Counted from the stretch's first letter, positions 1 through 12,262 are shown. The stretch: 64,000 nt of DNA from Latrodectus hesperus (GCA_037975125.1 CM075857.1:74977345-75041344), one strand, 5' to 3'. Notes: generated by a model from the letters alone, not told the origin. Program-made: numbers and translations.

Positions 1-245
1 TTTTCTGAAATTTTGAAAGCGATTCGGATGATTAGAGTTCGTATAACTAGAATTCTAATATATTTATAAATATTAATACACTCGTACTAAACTCAATTAT
101 TTGTACTTATACTTAAAATATTCTTTTAAATTGGGTAGATCTTTATCAAAGATTGGTTTTATATATAGAAAAGGGAATTATTTTGAGAAATACAAAATAC
201 AGCTTTTTATTTTATCTCCGTGTCTTTTTAGTTGTTTTCAGTAAT

Positions 246-313
<68 letters not shown>

Positions 314-1560
314 ATATATATAATATATATAAATTTATATATAAAGTAAAGGTTTCAGTAATATCTTGATCATAAAAAATGCTATGTTAAAGAAAGAATT
401 GCATATTCATAAAATTACTTGCGATACAAAACGAAAAATTTTATGATTCAAATTACTTTTCTATATTTATTGATACTTTTCACTGCATACTTCAAGAAAA
501 CTTAAATAGAAAATAAATATTTTTTCGGCAAATTTTAACCTTTTTTCGTATACTTTTTGTACTCACAATCAAAACAGCTTATTACTCTAATAACTGTAAA
601 TTTTTCTTTTTCTTTATATGTGAATATGCCTTTACTTACAAAATTCAAAATAAATACATTGAAAATATCCTTATTAAAATTATAAGCATCTAACTTTTTT
701 CTAACATTTAATGTTATATAACTTGCTTACTTTTAAAATAATAGTGCAATTTTCATTTTGGATACATATTAACTTAATGGAAAATTTATGATGTTTACAT
801 TTATTTTTTAATTGAAAAACTTCAAAATTACCAAACTAAATAATAATTTAGTCTGCTTAAGAATGATTGAATTTAAGTTATGAAATCCTAAATAAGATAA
901 ATATCAGCACAACATTTTACTAATAATCAAAACAGGAATCAGAAAGCCACATGAAAAGCTAGAACATACCCTTTGTATATTATAATAAGTATTATGATTT
1001 GAAGCTTTCAGATAAATATTTACCTAATTTGAATGTTATGTCTATAAGCAACAAATGAAACAATACAGATGGTTCATGATTTTTACAGACAGCTTGTAAA
1101 ACACACATATATTTTGATTGATTTAAAAATAAATATTACATTTGAATATTTTTGTGAAATTTAATAAAGTAATTCATATGTGCTATTTTGGATTTTACGT
1201 CTTGTATTTTCTTTTGGGAAACTCTTTTTTCTGAATTTTTAGCTTTTCATAACGTATTCTTTCATTTATTGATACTTTTGAGGAAATGATTTTAATTCAT
1301 GATTGTTCTACAATAAATGGATGTCAATAAGTATTCATTTTGTAACTAAATTGATTAATTTCATGACATTGTCTTGCTTTCGTAATATATTTTATAATAT
1401 TTAATAAATTTAATTGTTATCGTAATATCTGTAGTTAACAAATGATATATTACTTTATTCTATTATTAATTTTCATATATATATGTTAATTAAATATGGC
1501 ACTTTTGATTAAAATATTTAAATATTTTCTACATATAGAACTCATTTTCTTTATTTCACT
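1..1560. other. AT-rich upstream flank, no gene seen
   Basis: This stretch has very low GC and stop codons in all frames. A pure (TA)n tract lies at 250-309. I see no coding potential, no tRNA-like box and no transposon end. It is upstream of the promoter of the first gene and may hold regulatory DNA, but nothing specific can be pointed to. Confidence 0.6.
250..309. repeat. (TA)30 microsatellite
   Basis: An uninterrupted alternating TA tract of about 60 bp, followed by shorter degenerate TA runs to about 345. It is the first of seven long TA tracts in the window. Confidence 0.95.
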
Positions 1561-1591
1561 CAAGTAATCCTTAACTTTCATTCTATCTGTG

Positions 1592-1600
1592 TATATAAAC
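1592..1600 (+). promoter_or_regulatory. possible alternative upstream TATA box
   Basis: TATATAAAC at 1592-1600 begins a locally GC-richer stretch (1600-1860) that contrasts with the AT-rich flank. Donor-like strings (cacag|gtgcct and ctctg|gtaatg) follow between about 1635 and 1670. It could be a second promoter for the gene downstream, but without transcript data this is weak. Confidence 0.3.
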
Positions 1601-1857
1601 AAGTCAGCGACAGGAATTCAATCCTTTGCCTAAACACAGGTGCCTAATTTTAGAGCTAGCTTTCTCTGGTAATGCTGTGGATGTGAAAACAACCCTTTTG
1701 ATTTCCGAAGTACTTAGCTCATTGCCTTTCAATCGCAAGAACCTGTGTCCAGAGATAAGAAAATTTCCGTTGGAGGAGTCAAGGGATTAAAGGTTGGAAA
1801 TAAACTACAAGTAGAGTGTGGGTGTAATTCTACAGAACTCTCCTGTCACACCAGAAG

Positions 1858-1865
1858 TATATAAG
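1858..1865 (+). promoter_or_regulatory. TATA box of the Arg/Asn/Ser-rich secreted protein gene
   Basis: TATATAAG sits about 30 bp upstream of the expected start site (about 1888) of a short leader that ends in a consensus splice donor at 1949/1950. A strong TATA box with a short non-coding leader exon is a common layout for highly expressed tissue-specific secreted products in arthropods. The link to exon 2, 4.7 kb away, is inferred from the matching donor and acceptor and from the lack of any other gene between. Confidence 0.6.
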
Positions 1866-1887
1866 GGCCCAAGAATTGCAGAATGGT

Positions 1888-1949
1888 AGGGTTGTCTCTC
1901 TGAATTTGCTATCATCAAGTTTAGAGGCATCCACATATCTGCATTACAG
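1888..1949 (+). other. predicted non-coding exon 1 (5' UTR)
   Basis: The start is approximate, set by the TATA box at 1858. The end is a consensus donor, ttacag|gtaact, at 1949/1950. The segment contains no ATG. It would join to the acceptor ttcttttcag at 6685, seven bases before the start codon at 6693, giving a 5' UTR of roughly 70 nt. This is a prediction from signals only. Confidence 0.5.
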
Positions 1950-4597
1950 GTAACTAAGTTAGTTATTTTGCTGTTAGTACTTGATTTTAAATTGTTGTAT
2001 ATTGAAATTTATATACAGTAATCATAAAATATTTTTCTCCAAATGTAAAGTGATTTTCATATTTCTGCATTTATTTTACTTAATTGTTTCTTATGCTACT
2101 TTCATTCTTTATTTTAAGTGTAAAAAATTTCTTCAGTACAGATTACTTACTGCATATTAGCCTTATTATCTGATATTCAATGTATTTTAATTTTATTTCA
2201 ATATATATATATATTTTGCAAGAAAAAAATCTAAATTTTCTCCTTAAGTTAATATACTGCATATTTCTATTCACTTCCTTTCAAAACTTAATGTTGCACT
2301 GAAAATTTTTCTCAGCAACATTTAATACTTTAAAGCCAGTTTAATAGAATATTCAATTTGAATTTGCTCCCCACTTTTAGATATTCTTAACAAATAAAAC
2401 ATGTTCTTTACATACTTCATGAGTTATTAAACATATTAATAAGCATTCTTTTTATTTTGTAACGCTACATCGCAGGAATCAAATAACTTTAAAATTTAAT
2501 TAACCACCTAAAAATATTTTATGTATGGAAATTTAAACGTCAGTTTCATTGTTTTTGAGAAAAATACTTTTATGCACATTAAATGTAATATATAAAGAAT
2601 TTTTAAAAAGATAAAAACAATGAATAAAGTTAATGATTCCTAGAATAACAATACCAATATAACTAAGTTATGAATGATCTACATAATTTTCACTCTTTAA
2701 ATTCTTTTTTAAAATTCAGTGACTATTGCATTAATTGTATTAGAGGTATAAGTGTTAAAATTTCCGAAAGCATTGAAACTACTATTTTTCAGAATCATAG
2801 ACATCGAAATACATTTTTGCGGAATCAATGAACAATTCTTTAAGAGAAATTTTATCTACTCACCAAAAATTACTTCCTTATAGGAAACAATATTTCTTAT
2901 CAATAAAAGTTTTAAAATCCAGTTTTATAATCAGAATCGGAACACTTCTTGTTCTTTATAGAAGTGATCTATAGCACTGAGTTATTTTAAGTAAAAACAC
3001 AAAAATATCCCTATGATGAAATTTCAGTATAAAATAGTTTTACAGGTATATATTTCCATGCATCAAAGTTTAATTCTGTTAATATTTTTTGAAACAGGCA
3101 AGCATTATCAGTTATTTACAATCAATTCAAATATTTTTTGAAATAGTAATATATACTCAATGTTCTATATCGATGAAATAATACTGAATAAAGTAATTTC
3201 TTATAAAAAATTTCATATGTTAGCAAACTATCAATTTCATTTTAAAATAAAAATATTATATTACACTTTTAGTCCTTTATATAGCTTTTCATAAATTAAT
3301 TAAATGTCATTACTTAACAAATCATATGATTTTTCAAATTATGTTTAATGTATATTTCCCTCAAATCAATAAATAGTAAAATACTTTTAATGGTAAAACA
3401 TTTAGAAAATAAAAAAATAATATAAATAGTAAAATACTTTTAAAACAACAAGAATAAAACTTGTTTAAAAATGTAACAATTAAAATTAATTTCCCTACGA
3501 GATTTATTTTAATAAAAATACTCTTTCTCTGTGTGTTCTGATCATATATTAATTATCTATAATATATATAAATAGAAATCACAGTAAAAATAAATATGAT
3601 GTTAACCTTTATTCTGCTCTGTTTTATTTTCTTGCTTGCTAATAATAAATATCCATTAGTCAATATTGTCTATCAAAAGAAAGGTAATTTCGCAAGTATA
3701 AAAGCAATTGCATTATATTTCATGAAAATTTTTACGAAGGCAATATAACTTTAAGGAAATGAATATAAATATAAGCAATGGCAAGTTTAACTTTGAAAAA
3801 AATAAAAATATTAAAGTTATAATGGGTTAACAGTGTAAATAAAGAATATAACTTTAAATTTATCCTTAGTTACATTAAAATATAATCAGCAAAAATGATG
3901 ATTACGTTTTCATGTATGTATTTATATCAAACATCCAGTATATATACGGAATATAATGTTGTCTTTTATAAAGAAGCTAAATTTTAAGCGAATTTGGAAA
4001 ATTTTCACATATTCACATGTTATTATTAATGAGATAAAAATGCAATATTTAATTGATGTACTATTTAATAAATGTAGTGAAATGCTTAAGTTATGAGTTT
4101 TTTAGAAGAGTAGGCTGGCTATTTAAAAAATGTACTAGAAGATTAAAATAAAGAATCACCCTTAAGCAAGCTGCAATTTAATATTTTCCATTTATAATAG
4201 TTTTAAACAATAAATTTTCCATAGTAAATTTACAATAAACTTAAAAATACGCACATAAAATCATTTTGCTTTAATTTCCTTTTAGCATTAAAGATTAGCC
4301 TGAACAAGTTTTAACTTTCAGTTTCTAAAGTGACAATGAAAGCCAAAAATTGTTCAAATAAATGCCGACTGCATTTTTAGTTATTATTAAATAACAATTT
4401 TTAATACTTAAGAAACTTTTATTTATAGTAAAACTTTATGATATAAAGTTATATAAGAAATTTGTTAAATATTAAAAATAGGGATATCACTATGGTTTAT
4501 TTTCCTCATTTAAAAAGAGAAATGTATAAGCAACATCTAAACGCATTTAGAGAATTTCCTTCCTGATAGAGAATATCAAAAAAGAATGATTTATTAA

Positions 4598-4802
<205 letters not shown>

Positions 4803-6319
4803 AATATAGTTATAATAATAAATTCATGTATTATTATATAGTATTTTACACTATATAACATTTTTAAAGTGATGCTGAATAAAATAAATTCCTTAAATTA
4901 AAATACCACTTCACAAGGGAACGCTTAATTCGATTTTTACTAAACATTTTGGTGAACTTGTTAAATAAGCTTACACGATGAATTATGTTCAATTTCATAT
5001 TGAGTCATTTTTAGTGAAATGATTAATCGCTTACAACTATTTGGATATAAAAATATGAGTATAACTAAAATTTATTTTTATAAATATAAACAATACATAC
5101 AGTTTACAATTTCCTTCGAGAATACACGAGAAATCAAACACTCACATTTTTAATCAATTAAGTATTATGCTTTGACTGTGAATCTGATTGCTGAAAACTA
5201 TTCTGAAAGAACTAAGGATACTATTAAATGTGTGAATTTCCTTAGAAACTTCAAAATTCTTAAAATTTAAGGAAAATTATTTAGGACTTTTCCTTTTGTT
5301 CAAATATAGGTTTTCAATAAGTTATCCACTTTTTTTTTTTAATTCACTTAGTTATCATACAATATTAAGAAATTATTATAATTTTAATTAATATTTGATT
5401 AAGAAAACAACAATACCGAAACATTGAACTTCGCACACTTTAATTACAATATTTATTTTTTATTTTTACTTAATTCATTCTGTTATATTCATCAAGGCAT
5501 ATTTTTTTTAAGACTAATATTTTTCAAAACCTTTATAGATACCCGCTATGAGAATTTTTCAAAAAATTTCAGATGTGATTTAATACACGATTACAAATTA
5601 CTCAGACTTCTCATTTGTAGTCAATTTTTAAAAACTTATCTTTTTAATTAAAGGAATAAAATTTCTGTTGATTAATTTTAAGTAAATAATTGAAACACAT
5701 AATTACTTTTTCCGCGCGAATGATTTAAATTACAAGCATAACTGAAAGAAGAATAGAAATAAAGTTAAAACAATATATAAAAACTGTTTTGTTTTTTTAC
5801 ATGAACAAGAATCATTTTAAATTATTATTGTTTGATATTTACAGTAAATTAAAAAATTTACGATTCTGTTATTTTTGTTTTAACATATCAAATGAATTAC
5901 AAATTCTCCTTTCATTTTATAAGCAAAAGCATAAATAAAATTGAATAGAAGGCTTTTATTTTATTTTATAGTTCTCAATATAATATTATGTCCTTTAGAA
6001 TTATGGTGAGAACTGTATATCATTATTTAAAGACATATAAAATGCTGTATTTGTAATATTAATTTATTTGATTTTCAACTATGATAATGAATTTAATAAT
6101 CTAGTCATTCGATTGTTTAATATTAAATTAATTTTTTATAAACACGAATTTTATAGCTGGAGAAAGCAGAAAATTTCTCATCACTCATATTTCAAGTGAA
6201 TTTATGTTAATTTATTGTTAATCGTATTCCAATAGCTAAATTATAGATTAGTAAAATGCATTTAAAGTTGACTTAAAAGCGTATTAAAATATATTTGAAA
6301 AATTTTCTTCCAAAATCTA

Positions 6320-6590
6320 GTTGTTGTTGTCTTTTGTCAGCTAGGCTGGCATTATGGGGTGGGCTGCTCCACTTTTCTGACTGAACCATAATTTGGTGTG
6401 GAGTCTGGCTTCCTCAGTACACACATCTCATAGGGACCCATTTATATATGTTAGGCACAACCTATTCATACAAAGAAAGGATAGACACAGAGAGAAAGTA
6501 CATCCATTCCCGAACTGGGATTCGAACCAAGGATCGCCCTATCCGCAGCCAGGCACTCTGACCACTAGGCAGGGTGGGCGTCTCAAAAAC
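6320..6590 (-). repeat. tRNA-derived SINE, minus orientation
   Basis: The tRNA-like head is at the right end, about 6510-6585. Read on the minus strand it has an A-box-like TAGTGGTCAGAGTG and a B box GGTTCGAATCC. The body extends leftward to a (TTG)n-like end at 6322-6331. A diverged fragment of the same body is at 26738-26850. It lies within predicted intron 1, about 100 bp before exon 2. Clear target-site duplications were not found. Confidence 0.8.
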
Positions 6591-6685
6591 TGGGGAAACA
6601 TACGAATATTTTAAAATTACAATTTTATCAATAGTGATCAATTTAAATTTCATTCTTTTATTATGATAGAATTTGTTCTTTTCAG

Positions 6686-9600
6686 ATTAAACATGAAGCA
6701 GGATCTATTATTCGCTAATTTGATCTTCCTTCTGCTAACAGTTCTTCAGTCAGCTGAATGTGAGTTCTATCGTTCAAGAGAATTTAGGGGGTTGTCAAAG
6801 GGGTCTTTCAACAACCCAGCAGAGAAGAGATTTGATTTGTCAAGTAATTTAATGAGTTCAAGAGTGAGAAATCGTCACATATTAGACAGAAGACGGATGT
6901 CATTCCAAAAAGGATTTAGGGATAGGCAAAGCGGTTTACCAACAGATCAGTTTAATAGTTGCAGGATTCTTGACAGTTTCTTTTACTTGAACGGAAATTT
7001 TCTTCTAAAAGATTTTCGGAATTCGCGATATGAAATGGCTGATATTAATGGCATGTCATCGAAAGAAAATCGCAAAATGATTTCCACTCGAAAAGTTAAT
7101 AGATATAATGATTATTCGTCTTTAAAACCAGAAACACGGAACTTAGAAAATAACCGAGAAGCCACCTTGGTAAACCGAATGAAGAGGAATAGTCTCAATA
7201 ACCGTTCGTTATTGATAAATGGTAAGACACAAAACAGAGATTTCCGCTTCGCTGAAAAACCTGATGACGAAAGAATTAACTCTGGAAGGAGAACGAATAT
7301 CCAAAGAAATTCAAATCCAAACAGAAGTAAACGAATGAACGAGAATATTCGACAAGAGACAATTAATTCTAGAATCAGAAATTTATCAAAACAAGGCAGA
7401 ATTAATACTCAGAGTACTGCACGAGTATCCAATGAAAGAAACTTTTTTAAAGTTAATAGATTTAATTTAGAAAGAGACAATAGAAACTCTCCAAAATCCT
7501 TATTTGCTGATTTGCAGTCTAGAGTAAAATCTGAAAAATCGCAAAGAAGAGCTGAAACTAATAAACGTATTCCTTTAAGCGAGACTGAAAGACGACGAGA
7601 AGGTACCGGGATAAGAACAAAAAGAGAATTAGAAACAAATTTTTTTAGAAACAGAGAATATCGTTCAGTGAACGTAAATCTACGCCAAAAATCACCATTG
7701 GTTAATTTACAATTTAGGGAAAATTCTGGAAAACGGGAGGCAACAACTGAAAATGGTAAACGTATTCTCCAGGGTGAAACAGAAAGGCGACGAGAAGGTG
7801 TTCTGTTTCGGTCAAGGAGAGAAATGAAGACTCCAGTTTTTTCTAGCATCATTGGAAACAATTTAGAAAGAATAAACAGAAATTCTGGAAAATCCTTGTT
7901 GATTAATTTAAAATCCAGAAAAAATTCTGAGAAACGGCAAGCATCTGTTGAAATCTATAGACGTATTATCCAAGGTGAGGCGCAAAGGTCCAGAAAAGTT
8001 CGCACGGCTAGGTTAAGGGAAGGGCTACAAGATTCCAGGTTTTTCAGAGCCAGTACCGACAATTTCAGAAGAGAAAATCAAAATACTAGAAAACTATCAA
8101 ACATTAACTTGCTTTCTAAGGAAAATACTAGAATTGGCTCACTTATTCTCCTTGGTGAAACTGAAAGAAGACGCGAAAGTATCATGTTGAGATCAAAGAG
8201 AGAGCTGAAGATCCCAAACCATGAAACTCAAAGAATCAGAATTAAGAAAGTAGATTTAGTTGAGCCAAGAAAACCTTTTCTTATTGACCAAAATATTGAA
8301 GAAACTATAATTCGAAATAGAAATGGGAGAGGATTTCGTGGCAGAATTTATAAATTGTCTTCTGAAAGAGAAATTGTACGTCGTGAATCAAGAGACCAAA
8401 GATTACTTGGAAATGTTTTACAAACAGTTGATTATCAAGTAAAGAATAGAAGAAATTCACAAAATATGCTAAGAACAATTCAAACATTGAGGAGAGAAAT
8501 TAGGCGGATAAACTCACGTCAACGTAGTCTGAAACCAGTTGCTTTCAATTTTGATGCTGTTAATATTAATTTCGAGTTTGTTCACCTAGGAAATTTACTT
8601 CATGCGCACCGGATTTATGAATCAAAGATTTACAGAAAAACCCAAGATAATTTAGTCAGTTTTTCTAGATCTGGAAGGACACGACATACGAACTCGATTC
8701 TTGAGCCAACTAGACTTACAATGAATCAAAAACATAATAATCGAGGCCGAAGTTTTAGGGAAGATAGTGACACTTAGATTCAGAGTAGAAAGATTGCAGA
8801 ATGCTAGGTCAATGAAATTTAGGTTTTTGTCTCTGAAAGAAGGTAAAATATTGACAGAAAATAATTGCTTTTCGTCTCTAAGCCGTTCTCGATCAGATGT
8901 TAGAGATTCCACACGATTTTCCAGAGGGAACAATAGGTTGCAATTATCTAAAAATAACTTTCTACTTGGTGACAGTTATCGTAATTTCAATATTGAAAAA
9001 ACAAATAGAAGAAGGCATATCAGTATAAAAAATGCAGAACCAATTAGATTTGAATATCTGAGAAACTTAAAACACGAGCTAAAGAATGAAAGTAATGTAA
9101 GAAACAGGGTTGGATTCCAAACAAAAGATAATAAGAGAAGAATACAGAATCGTAGAAATCTTTTCGACAGAAATCAACGCAGAATAATAGATGGTAATAA
9201 GAGAAGAGTTCTTGATAACGGAATGCAAATCTTTGTTTCACGAAATCAAAGATTATCTGACGTTGAAAAACGAAACAATATTGAAACCATCCGCAGGCAA
9301 TCAATTAGGAAAATTCAGTTTTTCAGATCAACGAACATTTTTCATGCATCTGATTCAAGTCCACTCCAGCAGACCAGATCTTGTATTTTGAATCGTAGAA
9401 CGACATCAATAATTTCATCTATACCAATGATATCGACATTGGAACGTAGTAACAACAGAGAAATTCATAGCAGAAGTGTACTTCGACGAAACAACGAAAA
9501 TGTACATAGACGTGAAGTTAAATCAGTAAGGATATATCCATTTTCTTTGAGTTTCTCTGTAAAACAAGACAACGAGAACGAATTTTCTTCACATAAAAAT

Positions 9601-9918
9601 CTTCCTAGTTCACAGAACAACAGAGCTAGAAATATGGTGCGAGAAGATACCTCTAGGACTAGAAGGAACCTTGAAATAAGAAATAGTGTTTTTGGAATGA
9701 AAACATTTACAGACACTCGTAAGCAGGTGACTAAGATACAATCAAGAAAGAATTCTCTATTTTTAGGCAAACAAAATTTTCAGAATGAACTTAGCCGTCG
9801 CCAAACAGTATCTTTACATCAGGAACGCAACAGCAGAACAGAAGTTTTGAATACACTTCGCAGGGACCCTATCATTTCATCACAGCCTATCATTAATTTG
9901 AATAAAGGTCCTAATAAG
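6686..9918 (+). CDS. exon 2: secreted Arg/Asn/Ser-rich repeat protein (unrecognised family), with a frame interruption
   Basis: Exon 2 starts after the acceptor ttcttttcag. The start chosen is the ATG at 6693; an ATG at 6663 lies upstream of the acceptor, so it is intronic. Residues 1-21 form a signal peptide (hydrophobic core FANLIFLLLTVL, cleavage likely after QSA). The rest is highly basic, dominated by Arg, Asn, Ser and Glu, with very few Cys. Residues about 250-507 (7440-8213) are four tandem repeats of about 66 residues with a core like GETERRRE. R-x-[K/R]-R sites lie at 7176, 7323, 7614, 7809, 8190 and 9655. The frame ends at TAG 8775-8777 and resumes at +1, with the same composition, to the donor aataag|gtatgt at 9918/9919. 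Function unknown; a secreted gland product or a polypeptide precursor is possible. No homologue is recalled. Confidence 0.75.
7440..8213 (+). repeat. four in-frame tandem coding repeats of about 66 codons
   Basis: The units are 7440-7637 (198 nt), 7638-7832 (195 nt), 7833-8030 (198 nt) and 8031-8213 (183 nt). Each ends with the same block: an Ile/Leu-rich lead, then G-E-T-E-R-R-R-E or a relative, then R-[ST]-[KR]-R-E-[LM]. Unit 3 is the most diverged there (GEAQRSRK and no R-x-K-R). The units differ at many positions and all lengths are multiples of three, so this is an old duplication kept in frame rather than a recent minisatellite. Confidence 0.85.
8725..8777 (+). other. +1 frame break within exon 2
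   Basis: The upstream frame runs to TAG at 8775-8777. The downstream frame is open from 8725, just after TGA at 8722-8724. The switch must therefore lie in this interval, and composition favours its 3' end (about 8767-8777). One extra base, or two missing ones, would account for it. The last upstream codons are gac act followed by tag, so the break coincides with a stop codon. Confidence 0.85.
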
Positions 9919-11516
9919 GTATGTTTTTAAAAATCTTCTCCTTCATATTATCTTAATTCTGTGAAATCATGTTGTATAAACAACCTTGTTAAATCACGAA
10001 GCAAAATAATTAATAAAAAATAAATAATTTCATAGATAATTTCTCAATTAAACAAGTTATAGGTAAAAATTCATGTATGGCAAGGTTTTCTTGAGCATTT
10101 CATTCAGGAGGACATTAATTTATGCCAGTAGAGGTATGAGGAAGATTTTTATAATAATGCATTGTATATTTTACTCTACCAGTTCACAATATAGAGAGTA
10201 TTATCTTTCAATAAAGTATTTTCTACAATTTGTAATATAAAATTTCTAATTTAATTTACAGATTTTCGATATCGTTTTTAAATTAAATTAGTGTTTCATT
10301 ATTAAATTTTGTGATTTTGCCATTTGAGAATGAATTCAAATGAAATTTACAAGTAGCTCAAATATTATGAAGATAAATATAGATTTTATGATTTCTAGAA
10401 TAATTCTGAATTTTGTTGGTATTTGAATAAAGAAATCTTTCTTTTCAGTTGAATATTTGTCCCAGTAGCATTAACACTCATAGAATTTGTAATTAAACTG
10501 AATATTTCTAGTATACACATTTTATTATTAGCTTTAATACTGCAAGAGATGGTTTTCTTATGCAGAGGAAATAAATGTAATGTAAACCCACACAAAGCTG
10601 TTCTTTTTAAAAAAATATTAATAGAAATTAGATGTTGTCTTCTGTTAGGATTGAACTTGGTTGAGCAATGAAATAAAATTTTCACTGTCTTTAAATGATT
10701 AAAATTTAACTGTGGTAGAGGCAAATCAAACCAAACCAGCAATATTAAGAAAATTACTTAATTATTAAAATTAATTATATTACTAATTAAAAGTTCCTTT
10801 AAAGAGTACTAATCCTTAGAAACTATGTACAATAATATATAAGTTCCTTATATTTTTCCATACATTTGAATATCTTTTCGTTTTCATTGTTTGATTGGTT
10901 AGGTTCTTTTGGCGCAAGGTTCAAAAAGAGAAATTTTTTATAGAATAAGCAGTTTGAAATTATAATTTATGCCATCATTTTATCTATTATGTGTAATTTC
11001 TCTCTTCTGCTTTTGAGAAAAAGTGATTAAAATAAAAATCGAACTTCTCCCATTATTTTAAAACTAGGTGAGGAGATTAGCAAATAAATTATTATATAAA
11101 TGATGTATAGTGATTATACTTTATTAGAAGAAATTCATAAAATCTCTTCAATTCATATGTAATATAAGAACTTAAAAATTATTTTGGAATATATTTGTGT
11201 GACTGTTTAAATTATTACAGTGGCTATAGATTTATTTACAACTTTAACTTGTATTAATTTGTACATTTGTTTGAAACCATTATATATCAAATTTAATTAA
11301 AATACTCGTTTATAATTAAATATATAAAAGTCACTGAAATTTTATAATTTCATAAAAAAAGTATTTAGAATTGTCACTTATAAATATTTTAGATTTCTCA
11401 TGCTTTGCAAACATTCTTAAATTTGAAAATTAGAAATTAATTATTTAACTTTTCATTGCTTTTTATGTGAAATACTTAATTTGGAAAATATTTTTAAGGA
11501 TATTTCAATATTTCAG
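9919..11516 (+). other. predicted intron 2
   Basis: Bounded by the donor gtatgt and the acceptor tatttcag. The phase is 0 on both sides: the last exon 2 codon, AAG, is complete. It is AT-rich. A 40-bp fragment resembling the GGTTGGTTGGG...GGCGCAAGG repeat seen at 51976 lies at about 10887-10925. A 115-codon minus-strand frame at 10395-10742 has no recognisable domain and is probably chance. Confidence 0.6.
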
Positions 11517-11593
11517 GAAAATTTTACTGGTGCTACAAGCAATATGTCTTCCATTAGAAATACTTGGTATAGCTCCAAGCACTTCTCTCAAAG
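11517..11593 (+). CDS. exon 3 of the Arg/Asn/Ser-rich secreted protein
   Basis: A 77-nt exon between the acceptor tatttcag and the donor ctcaaag|gtaatt. It encodes about 25 residues beginning ENFTGATSN and ending KHFSQ, with an N-glycosylation sequon at NFT, then two bases (ag) of a split codon. Those two bases join exactly with the first base of exon 4 to give an Arg codon, so phases 0 and 2 agree across three exons. That agreement is the main evidence for the exon. Confidence 0.65.
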
Positions 11594-11973
11594 GTAATTG
11601 TCTATATTTTTTTACACCAATATAAAAATCCTTAACATTTTCTCCATTTCAAAATTTATTTAGTTTTATAATATTTAATTAAATTTTGATTTTTAAAAAA
11701 GCAATTCCTTTTAATGTTTTAAACTAAGTTTTATATTTTATTGAAGCATAATTTGTTATAAGGTTTTTAAATGTGTTAAATATTTAAAGGAATATTTTGT
11801 TAAAAAAAATTATTTATTCAATAGAGTATAAACATATTCTTGCCAAAGACTTTTTTCCATTTCCTACGACAATTTTTCAGTAAAATAATCAACATTTCAA
11901 TGAAATAAAAAAAATTAAATATGCTATTCGTTTTTAGAAATTTTTTGTCTAATTTGTTATGCATTTCCTACAG

Positions 11974-12130
11974 GAGCAGGGAAGCTTTCTCCACAGTAAT
12001 GGACCTGGTACTTGGATTGATAATAATCGCAGCAGCCACCCAGGATTCTGACAAAGGCCCTCTTTCCCATATCAGAACTCAATTTAATCAACTCTACATC
12101 TCTTCTGTCTCTTGGATTGTAAAAGCTTGA
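11974..12130 (+). CDS. exon 4 (last coding exon) of the Arg/Asn/Ser-rich secreted protein
   Basis: The acceptor is gcatttcctacag at 11973. The exon completes the split Arg codon and encodes a 51-residue tail, quite unlike the rest of the protein. It has a hydrophobic run, VMDLVLGLIIIAAA, then a mixed segment ending SWIVKA before TGA at 12128-12130. The change from Arg-rich to hydrophobic suggests a separate C-terminal module for assembly, sorting or membrane contact, but that is inference. An AATAAA at 12257 follows at a normal distance. Confidence 0.65.
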
Positions 12131-12256
12131 ATTTTGTATTCACTGTAGAATTACTAGAGAAGATCAAGTAGACTATAATAGCTTTCATGTTCTTAAATGC
12201 CGTACTGTATCGAAATATATGTAACCAAATAGATAATTATTGTGACGCAAATTGAA

Positions 12257-12262
12257 AATAAA
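12257..12262 (+). terminator. poly(A) signal of the Arg/Asn/Ser-rich gene
   Basis: AATAAA lies 127 nt after the stop codon at 12130, in AT-rich sequence with a T-rich stretch just downstream (12286-12304). The predicted 3' UTR is therefore about 150 nt. Confidence 0.6.

Noticed and set aside
6510..6585. tRNA gene
   Set aside because: A and B boxes are present, but no closed acceptor stem can be formed and a SINE body follows. The heads at 23027, 36070, 37840 and 61130 were rejected as tRNA genes for the same reason.
6393..6653. Open frames before exon 2 on both strands
   Set aside because: They overlay the tRNA-derived SINE and have no coding features.
7409..7861. 150-codon minus-strand frame
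   Set aside because: It is antisense to the tandem repeats of the Arg/Asn/Ser-rich protein; Ser/Leu/Phe richness is the complement of Arg/Glu/Lys codons. Other minus frames at 8305-8933, 9044-9304 and 9465-9770 are likewise shadows.
10395..10742. 115-codon minus-strand gene in intron 2
   Set aside because: No domain, no splice context and composition like the flanking A/T-rich intron; a frame of this length can occur by chance.
6693..12130. Spidroin identity for the Arg-rich protein
   Set aside because: It has no Gly/Ala-rich repeats and neither terminus looks like the conserved spidroin N- or C-terminal domain. Only the general gene layout is similar.
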